From NCBI GenBank assembly GCA_035547915.1, contig DASZTS010000024.1:62001-126000 (forward strand): a stretch of 64,000 bases of DNA. The letters are read 5' to 3'. Source of the DNA: DASSFG01 sp035547915 (GTDB lineage: Bacteria; Planctomycetota; Planctomycetia; Pirellulales; JAICIG01). The notes under the pieces were generated by a model that worked only from the letters and a program-made list of their open reading frames with translations, had not been told where the DNA came from and searched no databases. Shown piece after piece: positions 44,604 through 52,907 of the stretch. The number at the start of each line of letters is the position of its first letter. Positions within the stretch are counted from its first letter, which is position 1. Both the position numbers and the translations under genes were made by a program.

Positions 44604-47591
44604 TTAAGAATCCTTCCCCTCCCGGAAGACGACCGTGCTCACCGCGGATTTCTCCTCGGGCGACGTCTCGGGCAACCGCTCGGGCGTCGTGTGCTTCTTG
44701 AATGGCCAATGCCAGCCCTTCGATTTCGTCTTGGGCGATTTCGATTCGGCAGCCTGTGCGGGTGACGTCCGTTCGTTGCTCGATTCGTCGGGCGGCGTCA
44801 ATTCTGTCTCCGGGGTGGGCAGACTTTCCATTTCACGCTCAGGCATCCGTTCCGTCGGCCTCGGAGTATCGAGACGCGGGCGAGCCGTGTCTGGCGTTGC
44901 GGCTTCAGCCTGAACCTGCGACGTCGTGCCGCCCAAGGGCGGAACGCCCTCGTTCGGATAGAGCGCCGGCGGTGCGAAACCGGCGTCCTTGAGCCAGTCG
45001 ACCGGTAATTCCGGCGGCAGGGGATACATCTGCTCGAGCTGCGCCAAGCTCTGGTCGATCGGTTCTTCGATCCACATGCCACGATCGTCGAGCCGCAACA
45101 CACCCAGGTCGATGGCCAGTTGGATGCGTTCGTCGTAGTGCTGGAGCCAGGCGCTCATGAGATTGTTCTGTGAGTCGCTGAGGGCCTGCAAGGCCGTCAG
45201 CAGGTTCGTGGCCGCCGTTTCGCCCAACGGTTGAGGCGGTTGGCCCAACACCACCGGTGGCGGCGGTTGGTTCAACTCCTCGCGCGTCGTATCGACGCGG
45301 CGGATGGCGATGCGCGAAGCTTCCCGCTGAATCTCGAAGTTGACCTCGAAGTTCTTCAGCGATCGCATGTCGCCACGCAGAGCGAAATTGATTTGGTCCT
45401 CGGTCCCGATGGCGCTGCGCCGTGTTTGCTGATATTGCACCAGCGCCTGACGGTAATTGTTGCGATCCAACAAGCGCGTCAGAGGTGGCGCGAATTGCAC
45501 GCCTAGGTTCAGGTCGCCGTTGTTGGCCTCGAATTTGACAGGGTTGTTGCCAACCGTGCCCAGTCCGCCATTCACGGTGAGATTCAACACGGAACGCAAC
45601 GAGTTGGCGTTGAAGCGGATGAGCCGCCACTGATCGACAACCTGGGCTCGCACATTCATCCAGTCGAGCCGATGCGCTCGGGCAATTTGCAGCGCATCGA
45701 CGGTAGACAGTTCGATGGGCTTGAGCACGATCGATTCCAGTCGCGCCAAGGCCTTGACCAGGATGATTTCCTGGACCAGACCTGCTAACGAATTGGCCAG
45801 CGCGGCGGTCTCGTTCGCGACCTCTTCCGCCGATTGCTGCGCGACGCTGCCGCGCAACGCTTCGAGGACCGGTCCGCTCTGTCCGAATCGCGTTCGAAAC
45901 TCGTCCGATCGGTCGTGCAGTCGCTGTTTCTCGGCCAGGAATTCCGCCCTTTGCGGACCAGTCATGGCGCGAGTCCGATCGTCCGACCGCGCGTCGAGCG
46001 TGTTCAGATCTTCCCCGACTGTCGTCAGGGCGCTGTCTACCTTTCTGCGCAATTCATCCAGGTGGTCGAGCAACTCACCCAATTGCTCTGGCGACACATC
46101 GGTCGGCAGCGTACCGGCGCGTTCGACCAAGTCGGCCAATCCGCTCTGTAAGTCGTTCAACCTCGGATCGATCAATTGAAATTGTTTGATGAGCGGATCG
46201 TCGAAGACCATCGGCAGGTCCGGCGGCAAGCCAATCGTGCCTGCCTTGAAGGTATCTTTCGTGTTCTCCAGGTTGATCCGCGCGGTTAGAAGATTGGCTT
46301 TGTTCGTCTCGATGCTTTGTCGAAAGATGTCGACCTGTGTGAGGTTGATCAGGCCCGCTTCCTGGTTGGCTTCTAACAATCGGAGCGTGCGGACTTGCAG
46401 ATTGAGTGCGTTTTGCGCGTTATCGATCTGCACTTGCTGCTGGAGGATACCGTAAAAACCGTTCACGGTTCCCTGGCCGCCCCCTGCGGCACCGGCCACA
46501 GCGCCGGTATTTCCACCGCCCAAGCCACCAGGTCCGCCGGCGCCGCCCAGGTTGCCGAAGTTTGCCGCCGTGGCGACGCCGCCGAGGCCGCCCACGCCCT
46601 GACCGGTGAAGCCCGTCAAGCCCGTACCGCCGAAGCCACCACCGACGCGCGCCGGACCCTGTGGCAGGGCCGCGCCGACGGCCACGTTCAAGAACCAGCC
46701 CTGCCGCCAGCGTTCATACCAACGAAGGTTGTAGAGCAACTGCCTTTCGGCGCGGGTGAGCGTCTCCAGCGTGATTGCCCGACCGCCACCGCTTAACAGC
46801 GGCTGCACCAGGCTCATGCTGATCAGCGAATTGGTTGTGTTCGTGTGCGGACCGGCAAGCTGCCAGACGAATGAGTTGGCAAAGTTCACGAGCAGCGTGC
46901 CGCCCGTGGCAAACTCTCTGCTGATCGTGGCGGGCGCGCCCGGGGCAGTACCGTTGGCAACCGTAAGCTGGCTGCGCGGCACCGAGACGCCCGGCGCCAC
47001 CGTCACGCCGTTCTGGGCTTGTCCGGCGCGCAAGAAGTTCAAGCTCGTGCCCGGATACAACTGGACGTTGAACCTGAATCGTTCGGCGCTGACATCGAGT
47101 GCGGACAGGTAGATCGTCTCGAGTTGCGTCCGATGAACCGAACTATGGATGTACGATAAGGCGATGGCGCCGGGAAGGTCGACCTTCACAGCCCCTTCGG
47201 GCGTCATCTCGCAATACTCGGACATGCGCTGCCGCCAGCCAGGATTGGGCAACTGCGGCAATTCGCCGTTGACGTGCCACAGCGGCGCGCCCCGCTTGCC
47301 GTCGACGCGGTGCATGTAAACGTGAGCGTACGGATCGTCTGGCGGAATCGGCGGGTGGTCGGGATTCGTCGGGTCGTAGTAACGGCTGCGCGGGTCCATG
47401 TTCAGGCCAAACCCCGCGGGCAGGGCCCAGCGCGGATTGTTCGACTTCTCGGCGACGAGATATGCGACCTCGCGGTCGGCGCGGCCGCGCCAGAAGGCAC
47501 GCGTGCAGCCCGGGCTGACGGCAGCCACGAGCAAGAGCAACCAAGCCGGCCAATTGCGGATTTTGGATGGCGGGCCTGCGGCCGCGGCCAT
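44604..47591 (-). CDS. Large TolC-family outer-membrane efflux protein, lipoprotein-like
   Basis: A 995-residue protein from the ATG at 47591, with a signal ending in a lipobox-like VSPGC. The body has the long helical hairpins of TolC-type channels (QQVQIDNAQNALNLQVRTLRLLEANQEAGLINLTQVDIFRQSIE; ALIQIARAHRLDWMNVRAQVVDQWRLI; DRNNYRQALVQYQQTRRS). A Gly-rich insertion (~residues 330-380) interrupts it, and the C-terminus is a Pro/Glu/Lys-rich tail (~900-995). E. coli TolC has ~490 residues, so this is about twice as long. A GTG at 47735 has a strong AGGGAGG box and would add 48 residues before the signal, so the start is uncertain. It should be an efflux or type I export channel. Confidence 0.85.
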   Translation of the reverse strand: MAAAAGPPSKIRNWPAWLLLLVAAVSPGCTRAFWRGRADREVAYLVAEKSNNPRWALPAGFGLNMDPRSRYYDPTNPDHPPIPPDDPYAHVYMHRVDGKRGAPLWHVNGELPQLPNPGWRQRMSEYCEMTPEGAVKVDLPGAIALSYIHSSVHRTQLETIYLSALDVSAERFRFNVQLYPGTSLNFLRAGQAQNGVTVAPGVSVPRSQLTVANGTAPGAPATISREFATGGTLLVNFANSFVWQLAGPHTNTTNSLISMSLVQPLLSGGGRAITLETLTRAERQLLYNLRWYERWRQGWFLNVAVGAALPQGPARVGGGFGGTGLTGFTGQGVGGLGGVATAANFGNLGGAGGPGGLGGGNTGAVAGAAGGGQGTVNGFYGILQQQVQIDNAQNALNLQVRTLRLLEANQEAGLINLTQVDIFRQSIETNKANLLTARINLENTKDTFKAGTIGLPPDLPMVFDDPLIKQFQLIDPRLNDLQSGLADLVERAGTLPTDVSPEQLGELLDHLDELRRKVDSALTTVGEDLNTLDARSDDRTRAMTGPQRAEFLAEKQRLHDRSDEFRTRFGQSGPVLEALRGSVAQQSAEEVANETAALANSLAGLVQEIILVKALARLESIVLKPIELSTVDALQIARAHRLDWMNVRAQVVDQWRLIRFNANSLRSVLNLTVNGGLGTVGNNPVKFEANNGDLNLGVQFAPPLTRLLDRNNYRQALVQYQQTRRSAIGTEDQINFALRGDMRSLKNFEVNFEIQREASRIAIRRVDTTREELNQPPPPVVLGQPPQPLGETAATNLLTALQALSDSQNNLMSAWLQHYDERIQLAIDLGVLRLDDRGMWIEEPIDQSLAQLEQMYPLPPELPVDWLKDAGFAPPALYPNEGVPPLGGTTSQVQAEAATPDTARPRLDTPRPTERMPEREMESLPTPETELTPPDESSNERTSPAQAAESKSPKTKSKGWHWPFKKHTTPERLPETSPEEKSAVSTVVFREGKDS

Positions 47592-47766
47592 ACTCGGAAC
47601 GAGGCTCACGGCGAGACCATCGGGAGACCCAACCGCGGAGCCCCGCACCCTCGCACGGGGCTTCCCGGCCAGACGCCCCCAGAGCGGCCGCGCAGAGCAA
47701 CGTCCCAAACCAAGAATCCAAAATCGGATCGACACCGGGTTGCCTCCCTCAAAAGAACCCCAACGA

Positions 47767-47904
47767 ACGCGTGCCATACGCGCGTGATCTCTCTCACCGC
47801 CAACAGTAGCGGTGCCAATCGTTACCACGCGCCGTAGGCGCTAACCGGCCGCTGAGCAAAACTCCGCACGCCGAGCCGGGTATGCCGTCCCGGAGAGCAG
47901 CCGG
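47767..47904 (-). promoter_or_regulatory. Candidate structured leader (four tandem hairpins) of the TolC gene
   Basis: Stems, in plus-strand coordinates: ACGCG/CGCGT (47767-47785), CACCGC/GCGGTG (47795-47814), GCGCC-GTA-GGCGC (47829-47841), and CCGGCCGCT/AGCAGCCGG with inner CTCCG/CGGAG (47845-47904). They end ~17 bases before the AGGGAGG ribosome site. It resembles no riboswitch class I can name. Confidence 0.4.
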
Positions 47905-48132
47905 CCTATGTGGACTTCGGTTGATAAATTCTGGCGCCTTTAACGATTCTGTCGGTCATGCCGTGGATATGGCTTCCCGGCGAACCGCGCTTAAGTCGGT
48001 GGCAGGCCAAGCTTCGGAGCATCGACCGCGGTCGTCCCTAACGGTCATGTAACCCGCGGGCGGGTCCGACCACTTGTACCCTTGAATGCCCTAGTTCCTG
48101 CCGTACGGGGATTCCCAACGGCGAATCGGCCT

Positions 48133-48201
48133 CCGCTCCCTGCCGTGGTTGTCGCGGACTAGTCCCGGTAGTACCGGTCGCCACCCAGGGAGCGGTTTTT
48201 T
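48133..48201 (+). terminator. Nested hairpin with U-tract: terminator or 3' end of a small RNA
   Basis: CCGCTCCCTG (48133-48142) pairs perfectly with CAGGGAGCGG (48186-48195). Inside are GTGG/CCAC and CCGGT-AGT-ACCGG, and a GGACTAGTCC palindrome. TTTTTT follows (48196-48201). No gene ends nearby on this strand, so it probably terminates a non-coding transcript starting between about 47905 and 48130, or attenuates transcription toward the sigma factor gene. Confidence 0.6.
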
Positions 48202-48290
48202 GTGCTTCTTCGCACCCCGGTCTGAAGGTTTTCTGGTGGTGCGGCCCGTCGCGGCCGCAAACCCCCACGTAGGGTTAAATTTGAGAGTGC

Positions 48291-48334
48291 TAGCTGTAAC
48301 TTTTTGGCCGTTTCGTTACACTTGAGCTGCTAGT
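48291..48334. repeat. Imperfect inverted repeat before the sigma factor gene
   Basis: GCTAGCTGTAAC (about 48289-48300) is mirrored by GTTACACTTGAGCTGCTAG (about 48315-48333): TGTAAC/GTTACA, AGCT and CTAG match with small gaps. It lies ~240 bases before the sigma factor start and may be a binding site. Confidence 0.3.
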
Positions 48335-48572
48335 CCCGCAGTGTTTTGACGATTTGGCACCTTTTTCGGAATAGGGGGACGCGTCCCGGCCAATCGTTGT
48401 CGGTACACGTCTTGTCTGCGGGCGATTAGAAAAGGCGAGTCGGCCGAAAAGCGGCAGCGGTGGAATGAGGGCGGGCTGTCGATAAGGCGGTGCGCGCGTA
48501 CAGACGACGCCATCTCGGAGCAGCGTCAGTCTGGGAAAAGCGGCCGGGCCAGAGACGAGGCAAGGGAGCACT

Positions 48573-49304
48573 ATGACTTTGATGTCCGGGGTGTTGGCTT
48601 GGCCTGTGGCGGATTTTCCGACTACGCAACACGACGGCCTTCGGTCGCGCGTCGAGCGATTCCTATCGCTGGCCGCCACCGGCGTCGGTGTGGTGATCGA
48701 CCTGAGGACGCTGGGCCACGAGGCGGAAGACACGTCGCCGGTGTCGGAGGCGGACCAGGTCGATATCGCCAAAACATTGAACGGAGATGGGCAGGCATAC
48801 AGTCGCATTGTCAGCCGGTATCAGGACCAGATTTCGGCGCAGATGTGGCGGCTGAGTCGGCAACGGGCCGATTGCGAGCAACTGGTCCACGAGGTGTTTG
48901 TCGAAGCGTATCTGAGTTTGCGGGCCTACAAGGCGCGTGCACCGTTTTTGCACTGGTTGCGCCGCATCGCCACCCGTGTCGGCTACCGATACTGGAAGCA
49001 GCAGGCCCGCTTGCGGCGCCAGTCGAGCGTACCGATCCAGGACTGGCATCGCAGCGTCGAACCGGTCAACAACGATTCGGCCGAAGCGGCGGCCGCGGTC
49101 GTGCACGGATTGCTGGGCGAGTTGCCGCCGCGCGACCGCTTGGTGCTGACGCTGATCTACCTGGAGGGATGTTCGGTGGCGCAAGCCGCCGAGATGTCGG
49201 GATGGAGCCAGACGATGGTCAAGGTGCAGGCCCACCGTGCCCGCAAGAAGCTCAAGAAGCTGCTCGACGAACGGCAGATCGATGAGAAGTTGTTCGAGAG
49301 GTAA
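48573..49304 (+). CDS. ECF-type RNA polymerase sigma factor
   Basis: A 243-residue protein with GGGAG four bases before the ATG. Region 2 is at ~68-135 (DGQAYSRIVSRYQDQISAQMWRL, ADCEQLVHEVFVEAYLSLRAYK, FLHWLRRIATRVGYRYWKQ), region 4 at ~180-235 (LPPRDRLVLTLIYLEGCSVAQAAEMSGWSQTMVKVQAHRARKKL). The ~60-residue N-terminal extension is not seen in short ECF factors and is of unknown role. It directs RNA polymerase to a stress regulon. A 92-residue single-pass protein follows after 21 bases and a Spy/CnrX-like protein overlaps that by ATGA, an arrangement like CnrH-CnrY-CnrX metal sensing. Confidence 0.93.
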   Translation: MTLMSGVLAWPVADFPTTQHDGLRSRVERFLSLAATGVGVVIDLRTLGHEAEDTSPVSEADQVDIAKTLNGDGQAYSRIVSRYQDQISAQMWRLSRQRADCEQLVHEVFVEAYLSLRAYKARAPFLHWLRRIATRVGYRYWKQQARLRRQSSVPIQDWHRSVEPVNNDSAEAAAAVVHGLLGELPPRDRLVLTLIYLEGCSVAQAAEMSGWSQTMVKVQAHRARKKLKKLLDERQIDEKLFER

Positions 49305-49325
49305 TGAGCCGACTTAGGACGCAAC

Positions 49326-49604
49326 ATGGCTGAACTGACGAACTTTGAGCGACTGGTCGAGGCGGCCCGGCAGGAGCGCGCTCCGAAGATCGACGTGGCC
49401 CACCAGGTGATGTCGACGGTAGCCTCGTTTGGCCGTCGGCCGGCCGGATACGGTGCGTTGTTGGCCGATTCGCCCTTGTTGGCGTTCGCCGGACTATCGT
49501 TGGCGGCCGCTGTGCTGGTGGGCATGCTCGCCCTGCCGGCCTGGGAGTCGGTGCAGGATCCGTTGGTCGCATTTTGCAAACCGTTAAGCGCGATATTCGA
49601 ATGA
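49326..49604 (+). CDS. Small single-pass membrane protein, probable anti-sigma factor (CnrY-like role)
   Basis: A 92-residue protein: a ~44-residue charged N-terminus (NFERLVEAARQERAPKIDVAHQVM), one membrane helix (~47-68, LLAFAGLSLAAAVLVGMLAL) and a short tail outside. AGGA seven bases before the ATG. No sequence match that I can name, but size, topology and position between an ECF sigma factor and a periplasmic sensor-like gene fit CnrY/NccY-type anti-sigma proteins, whose cytoplasmic N-terminus grips the sigma factor. Its stop overlaps the next start (ATGA), so the two are translated together. Confidence 0.75.
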   Translation: MAELTNFERLVEAARQERAPKIDVAHQVMSTVASFGRRPAGYGALLADSPLLAFAGLSLAAAVLVGMLALPAWESVQDPLVAFCKPLSAIFE

Positions 49605-50233
49605 GCACAGCCCAATCTTCAACCTACGTGCCCGCCGGTGCCGCAGCCGGCAGACGGCCGCCGCGCAATCTCTTGCTCGGCATGATGGTCGCGGTATTCT
49701 TCTCCGGCGGCGTGATCGGCAGCGGTTCGACATTGATGCTGATCAATCGCCGCATCGAGGACAACGCGAGGCACTATGATCCGATCAAGTCGGCCGAGAA
49801 GGTCACTTCGGAACTTGAGGTGAAGCTGTCGCTCGACTCCGGACAGGCGGCGCAGGTCGAGCAGATCATGAAGGACCACTTGGCCGCGCTCGATCGGCTG
49901 CGCCGCGAAGTGTTTTTCAAGAAGATCCGCGAACAATTCAAGCAAATGGAAGACCAGGTGAATGCGGTGCTGGACGACGAGCAACGCACGCAATGGCATG
50001 CTTGGTTGGCCGAGCGGCAGCAGCGTGTTTGCCCGTCTGTCAGCCGCCGTACTCGTACGGCGAATGGCGGCGCGGTCGATCGCCCAGGCCGGGTGAAGAA
50101 TGGGACGATGAAGCCTGCTGCCGACTCCCATACGTCCACCGGCGGTGATTCCGTTCAGTCTGAGTCGCTCGACCGGGAAGCGGGCCCCAAATCCGAGGCG
50201 ACGACGTCGGACTCGCATCCGCAAGCCGAATAG
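49601..50233 (+). CDS. Membrane-anchored Spy/CnrX-like periplasmic sensor protein
   Basis: A 210-residue protein with one N-terminal membrane helix (~24-46) and a helical hairpin (~60-145: LSLDSGQAAQVEQIMKDHLAALDRLRREV, EQFKQMEDQVNAVLDDEQRTQWHAWL) of the Spy/CpxP/heavy-metal-resistance type. A polar, probably disordered tail follows (~145-210). His residues at HYDP, KDHLAAL and QWHAW are candidate metal ligands. In CnrX such a domain senses Ni/Co and controls release of the sigma factor by CnrY. Here it overlaps the small membrane protein gene by 4 bases. Metal binding is inferred, not shown. Confidence 0.8.
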   Translation: MSTAQSSTYVPAGAAAGRRPPRNLLLGMMVAVFFSGGVIGSGSTLMLINRRIEDNARHYDPIKSAEKVTSELEVKLSLDSGQAAQVEQIMKDHLAALDRLRREVFFKKIREQFKQMEDQVNAVLDDEQRTQWHAWLAERQQRVCPSVSRRTRTANGGAVDRPGRVKNGTMKPAADSHTSTGGDSVQSESLDREAGPKSEATTSDSHPQAE

Positions 50234-50284
50234 GCTACTGCCGCAGATCAGCCACGCGAGCTCGCCGAAGCGGTCGAGGTGCCG

Positions 50285-50836
50285 CTACCAGGGCGCTTCC
50301 ATCATCGACACGATCTGTATGGCCAGTTCCTGGACGTCCTGCATCTCAGCGCTCGTGGTCGATTGACCTAGTTCGGGAAAGAGATTGGCCGATTGATTGA
50401 TCGGATTGAGCGTGGACGGTAAGGGCACGTTGACGGGTTGGCCCAGTTGCTCGCCGTTGCGATTGACCCAGTCAGCGGCCACCTGAAGCGTGAACTGTTG
50501 TTCGCGAGGCTCGTCGGTGTAACTCTCCATCAGCGTCTGTTTGGTGTCGGTAATGATCTGCACTCGCAGTTCGCTGTCGGCCAGTTCCGATTCGTGCACC
50601 ACCTTGTAGGGTGTGACGTCTTCGATCCGCTTGACAATGGCCTCGGTCAGCCATTCACCCATGTAACGGCGGTAACTGTTCGACCGGATCATCGGCACAT
50701 AGACCGTGCGAACATCGGGCGCATAGATGCTCTGTGAGCCCATGCGGTAGTTGGCACACCCCGGTGCGGCGAGTACGGCGGGCAAGAGCCAGACCAACAC
50801 GCCCAGCCACGGCTTGCTTACGAATTGCCATTCCAT
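50285..50836 (-). CDS. lptE: LptE-like LPS assembly lipoprotein
   Basis: A 183-residue protein with a lipoprotein signal (LLPAVLAAPGC) followed by YRMGSQSIYAPDVRTVYVPMIRSNSYRRYMGEWLTEAIVKRIEDVTPYKVV, the pattern of the LptE (lipopolysaccharide-assembly) family. LptE plugs the LptD barrel in the outer membrane. It is the last gene of the ybeY-recO-bamD-lptE run, 14 bases after bamD, and convergent with the sensor gene. Confidence 0.85.
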   Translation of the reverse strand: MEWQFVSKPWLGVLVWLLPAVLAAPGCANYRMGSQSIYAPDVRTVYVPMIRSNSYRRYMGEWLTEAIVKRIEDVTPYKVVHESELADSELRVQIITDTKQTLMESYTDEPREQQFTLQVAADWVNRNGEQLGQPVNVPLPSTLNPINQSANLFPELGQSTTSAEMQDVQELAIQIVSMMEAPW

Positions 50837-50850
50837 AAAACCATTTCCAT

Positions 50851-52152
50851 CTACCGGTTTTTCTCGCTCTCGGGCAGAGCTTTTTTCAGCCAGGCAAAGT
50901 AGTCCTTCGGCACATCGGGGTAGCTTTTGATCTCCTCGAGACGCTCTTCCGACATCTTGGCAAACGGCGTATCGGCATAGTCGCGCATCGTCTCGGCGTA
51001 GTAGTAGCGGGCCGCTTTGTAGTAGCGGATCTTGTAGTAGTATTCCGCCGACTGAAATTCTCGCTGGGCCTTCTCCTGCCGAATCAGGTTCCGCGTCGAG
51101 ATCAAGCGATCGCGTTCTTCGCCCAGCTCACTGGCCGGGAACTGAGTCAACGTCGTCTCGATGAGCTGATCGGCGTCGTTCAGCGGCGTGATTTCGTATT
51201 GCGGGCCCTGGTAGCAGCGCAGCTTGGCGCGAATGCCCAGCAAGTGCGCCTCGCGCACCCAGCGGCTATGAGGGTTCTTCCTCACCTGTTCATAATCTAA
51301 GGCTGCATCTTCGAAACGATTGTGCATGAAGTGCAAGTTGGCCGTAGCCATCATGGCGTCATCGGCGAGTGGTCCGGTGGGATCGTGTATGTGGACGCTC
51401 TTATACACCGAGATGGCGTGCCCGGTGGCATCGACCATGGGCCGCGTCTTGTCCTTGAGATTGGGATACCAGTGTGAATCGATCCGTGCCTTGAGATCCC
51501 AATAACGGGCGATGGCGAATTGCCGGGGGGTGATGTCGGTCAGATAGCGGGTGTTTTCGTACTTCTTGATCAGCATGGCATAGGTATCGCTGGCCTTGGG
51601 ATACATATCCTGAAAGAAGTAGCTCTCGCCCAACATGAATAGGGCATCTTCTTCGAGCGACGAATCGGGGTAGCGATCGGCGGCGACTTTGAAACACTTG
51701 ACCGCCTCTTTGTACTTGCCCTGTCGGTAGAGGGCCTCGCCCTCATCGTACTTGCTCCTGGCCAGCGATTCGTTGGGGCCGCGTCCGATCAGCTTCTTAA
51801 AGCCCTTCGTGATGCTGCCGGGCGACATGTTCTCCGTGGTGCTTTCCAGCCAACTTTTCTTCTCGCCTGCGTACGTGCTGAGGTCTTCATCCTTGATCAG
51901 GTCTTCCGGCCGAATGCTCGGCGGGGGCACGTACCTGGGCTCGTTGTAGCTGGCTTGTACGGCGCCCGGGGGAGATGCGTTGCCGGCCTGCGAGCCCGGC
52001 TGGGGGTTCTGGCTCGACGGCGCGGTTTGGCTCGGCGCGGAAGAGAACGGATTCCAGCCGCTACCCGTGCCCGAACGGCAGCCTGCGGCGACGACAACGC
52101 ACGTCGCGACGATGGCAAGCTGCCTGATTCGAGGATGGTGCCGCGTCGTCAC
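50851..52152 (-). CDS. bamD: BamD-like outer-membrane assembly lipoprotein (TPR)
   Basis: A 433-residue lipoprotein (signal ending VVVAAGC). After a Pro/Gln/Ser linker come TPRs: ARSKYDEGEALYRQGKYKEAVKCFKVAADRYPDSSLEEDALFMLGESYFFQDMYPKASDTYAMLIKKY, and near the end QSAEYYYKIRYYKAARYYYAETMRDYADTPFAKMSEERLEEI, the BamD/YfiO pattern. E. coli BamD is ~245 residues; here the central part is longer. It supports BamA in inserting outer-membrane barrels. The GTG start overlaps the recO stop by four bases (GTGA), so translation is coupled. Confidence 0.88.
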   Translation of the reverse strand: MTTRHHPRIRQLAIVATCVVVAAGCRSGTGSGWNPFSSAPSQTAPSSQNPQPGSQAGNASPPGAVQASYNEPRYVPPPSIRPEDLIKDEDLSTYAGEKKSWLESTTENMSPGSITKGFKKLIGRGPNESLARSKYDEGEALYRQGKYKEAVKCFKVAADRYPDSSLEEDALFMLGESYFFQDMYPKASDTYAMLIKKYENTRYLTDITPRQFAIARYWDLKARIDSHWYPNLKDKTRPMVDATGHAISVYKSVHIHDPTGPLADDAMMATANLHFMHNRFEDAALDYEQVRKNPHSRWVREAHLLGIRAKLRCYQGPQYEITPLNDADQLIETTLTQFPASELGEERDRLISTRNLIRQEKAQREFQSAEYYYKIRYYKAARYYYAETMRDYADTPFAKMSEERLEEIKSYPDVPKDYFAWLKKALPESEKNR

Positions 52153-52907
52153 CCTGCCAATACTCCCAGGTAGCCGTGCATGCGAGGTTGGTGACCGAGC
52201 AGGTGGGCGAGGTAATGGTTCAGAACTCCGCGCAGCTCACCGGCCGCTCGGCGGTCGAGTTCCGTCCGCCGCCAGGAGTCGGAGCGTACATCGGCGAATC
52301 GTTGAAGCAGCTTGAGAGTTCCGGCATGAATGGAGACGACATGCTTCAGGCCCGGTCGGCAACGCGCGCAGAGCACGCCGCCGGAGCCGAGACCGAAGGC
52401 AATGCGCCCGGCCGCTTCGACATGCTGACCGCACTCGACACAAGCATCGAGCGAAGGCAAATGGCCCAACCAGCGAAGAGCGGCCAGCTCAAAGCGCAGC
52501 ACCAAGGGCGCCAGCGCCACATCTCCGCGTTCGAGTGCCGCCAGGGTGGCAACGGAAAGGTCGAACAACTCGGGATGGGGGTCGGCGTCGTCGGTCAGCT
52601 CGTTGAGTAACTCGGCGACGTAATAACCCGCGTACAGGTTGGACAGGTCGCGGGCCGTCGGCCGAAACCGCTTCTCCAACTTGGCTTCGGTCAACAGGTC
52701 GAGGGCATCGGACGATTTGCGCAGGAAGACTATCCGACACTGTGCCAAAAGGTCAAGGGCAGACTCGAACGGGCTCTTTAGCCGCCTCGCTCCCTTGGCG
52801 AGACCCCGCACCTTGCCGAATTCTCGCGTGAACAACGTGACCACGCTGCTCGTTTCGCTGAACTCGACGACCCGTAGTACCAGGGCAAGCGATTTTTCGG
52901 AGATCAT
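52149..52907 (-). CDS. recO: DNA repair protein RecO
   Basis: A 252-residue protein of usual RecO size, with an N-terminal OB-fold (ALVLRVVEFSETSSVVTLFTREFGKVRGLAKGARRLKSPF) and a helical domain with the zinc-binding pair CVECGQH ... CARCRPG. RecO loads RecA on SSB-coated DNA with RecR. Its ATG abuts the ybeY stop (TGAATG) and its stop overlaps the bamD start, so it sits tightly in the ybeY-recO-bamD-lptE operon. Confidence 0.94.
   Translation of the reverse strand: MISEKSLALVLRVVEFSETSSVVTLFTREFGKVRGLAKGARRLKSPFESALDLLAQCRIVFLRKSSDALDLLTEAKLEKRFRPTARDLSNLYAGYYVAELLNELTDDADPHPELFDLSVATLAALERGDVALAPLVLRFELAALRWLGHLPSLDACVECGQHVEAAGRIAFGLGSGGVLCARCRPGLKHVVSIHAGTLKLLQRFADVRSDSWRRTELDRRAAGELRGVLNHYLAHLLGHQPRMHGYLGVLAG

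Larger units (their letters stand above)
47736..48572. other. Gene-free structured region between the TolC and sigma factor genes
   Basis: About 840 bases with no supported coding sequence; short frames lack ribosome sites and resemble no protein. It holds four tandem hairpins next to the TolC gene (47767-47904) and a 12-base palindrome (CGACCGCGGTCG, 48023-48034). It also has ACCCG-CGGG-CGGGT (48052-48065), a nested hairpin ending in six T (48133-48201), and GTGC-TTCTTC-GCAC and GCGGCC-N-GGCCGC hairpins further right. The density of structure suggests leader RNAs and perhaps a small RNA. Confidence 0.55.

Noticed and set aside
47556..47730. GATTTTGGAT and ATCCAAAATC as an inverted repeat around the TolC start
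   Set aside because: Only 10 bases match over a 150-base gap and one half lies in the coding region; likely chance.
48038..48268. 76-codon minus-strand frame in the structured region
   Set aside because: No ribosome site, no homology, and it covers the strong hairpin and terminator structure.
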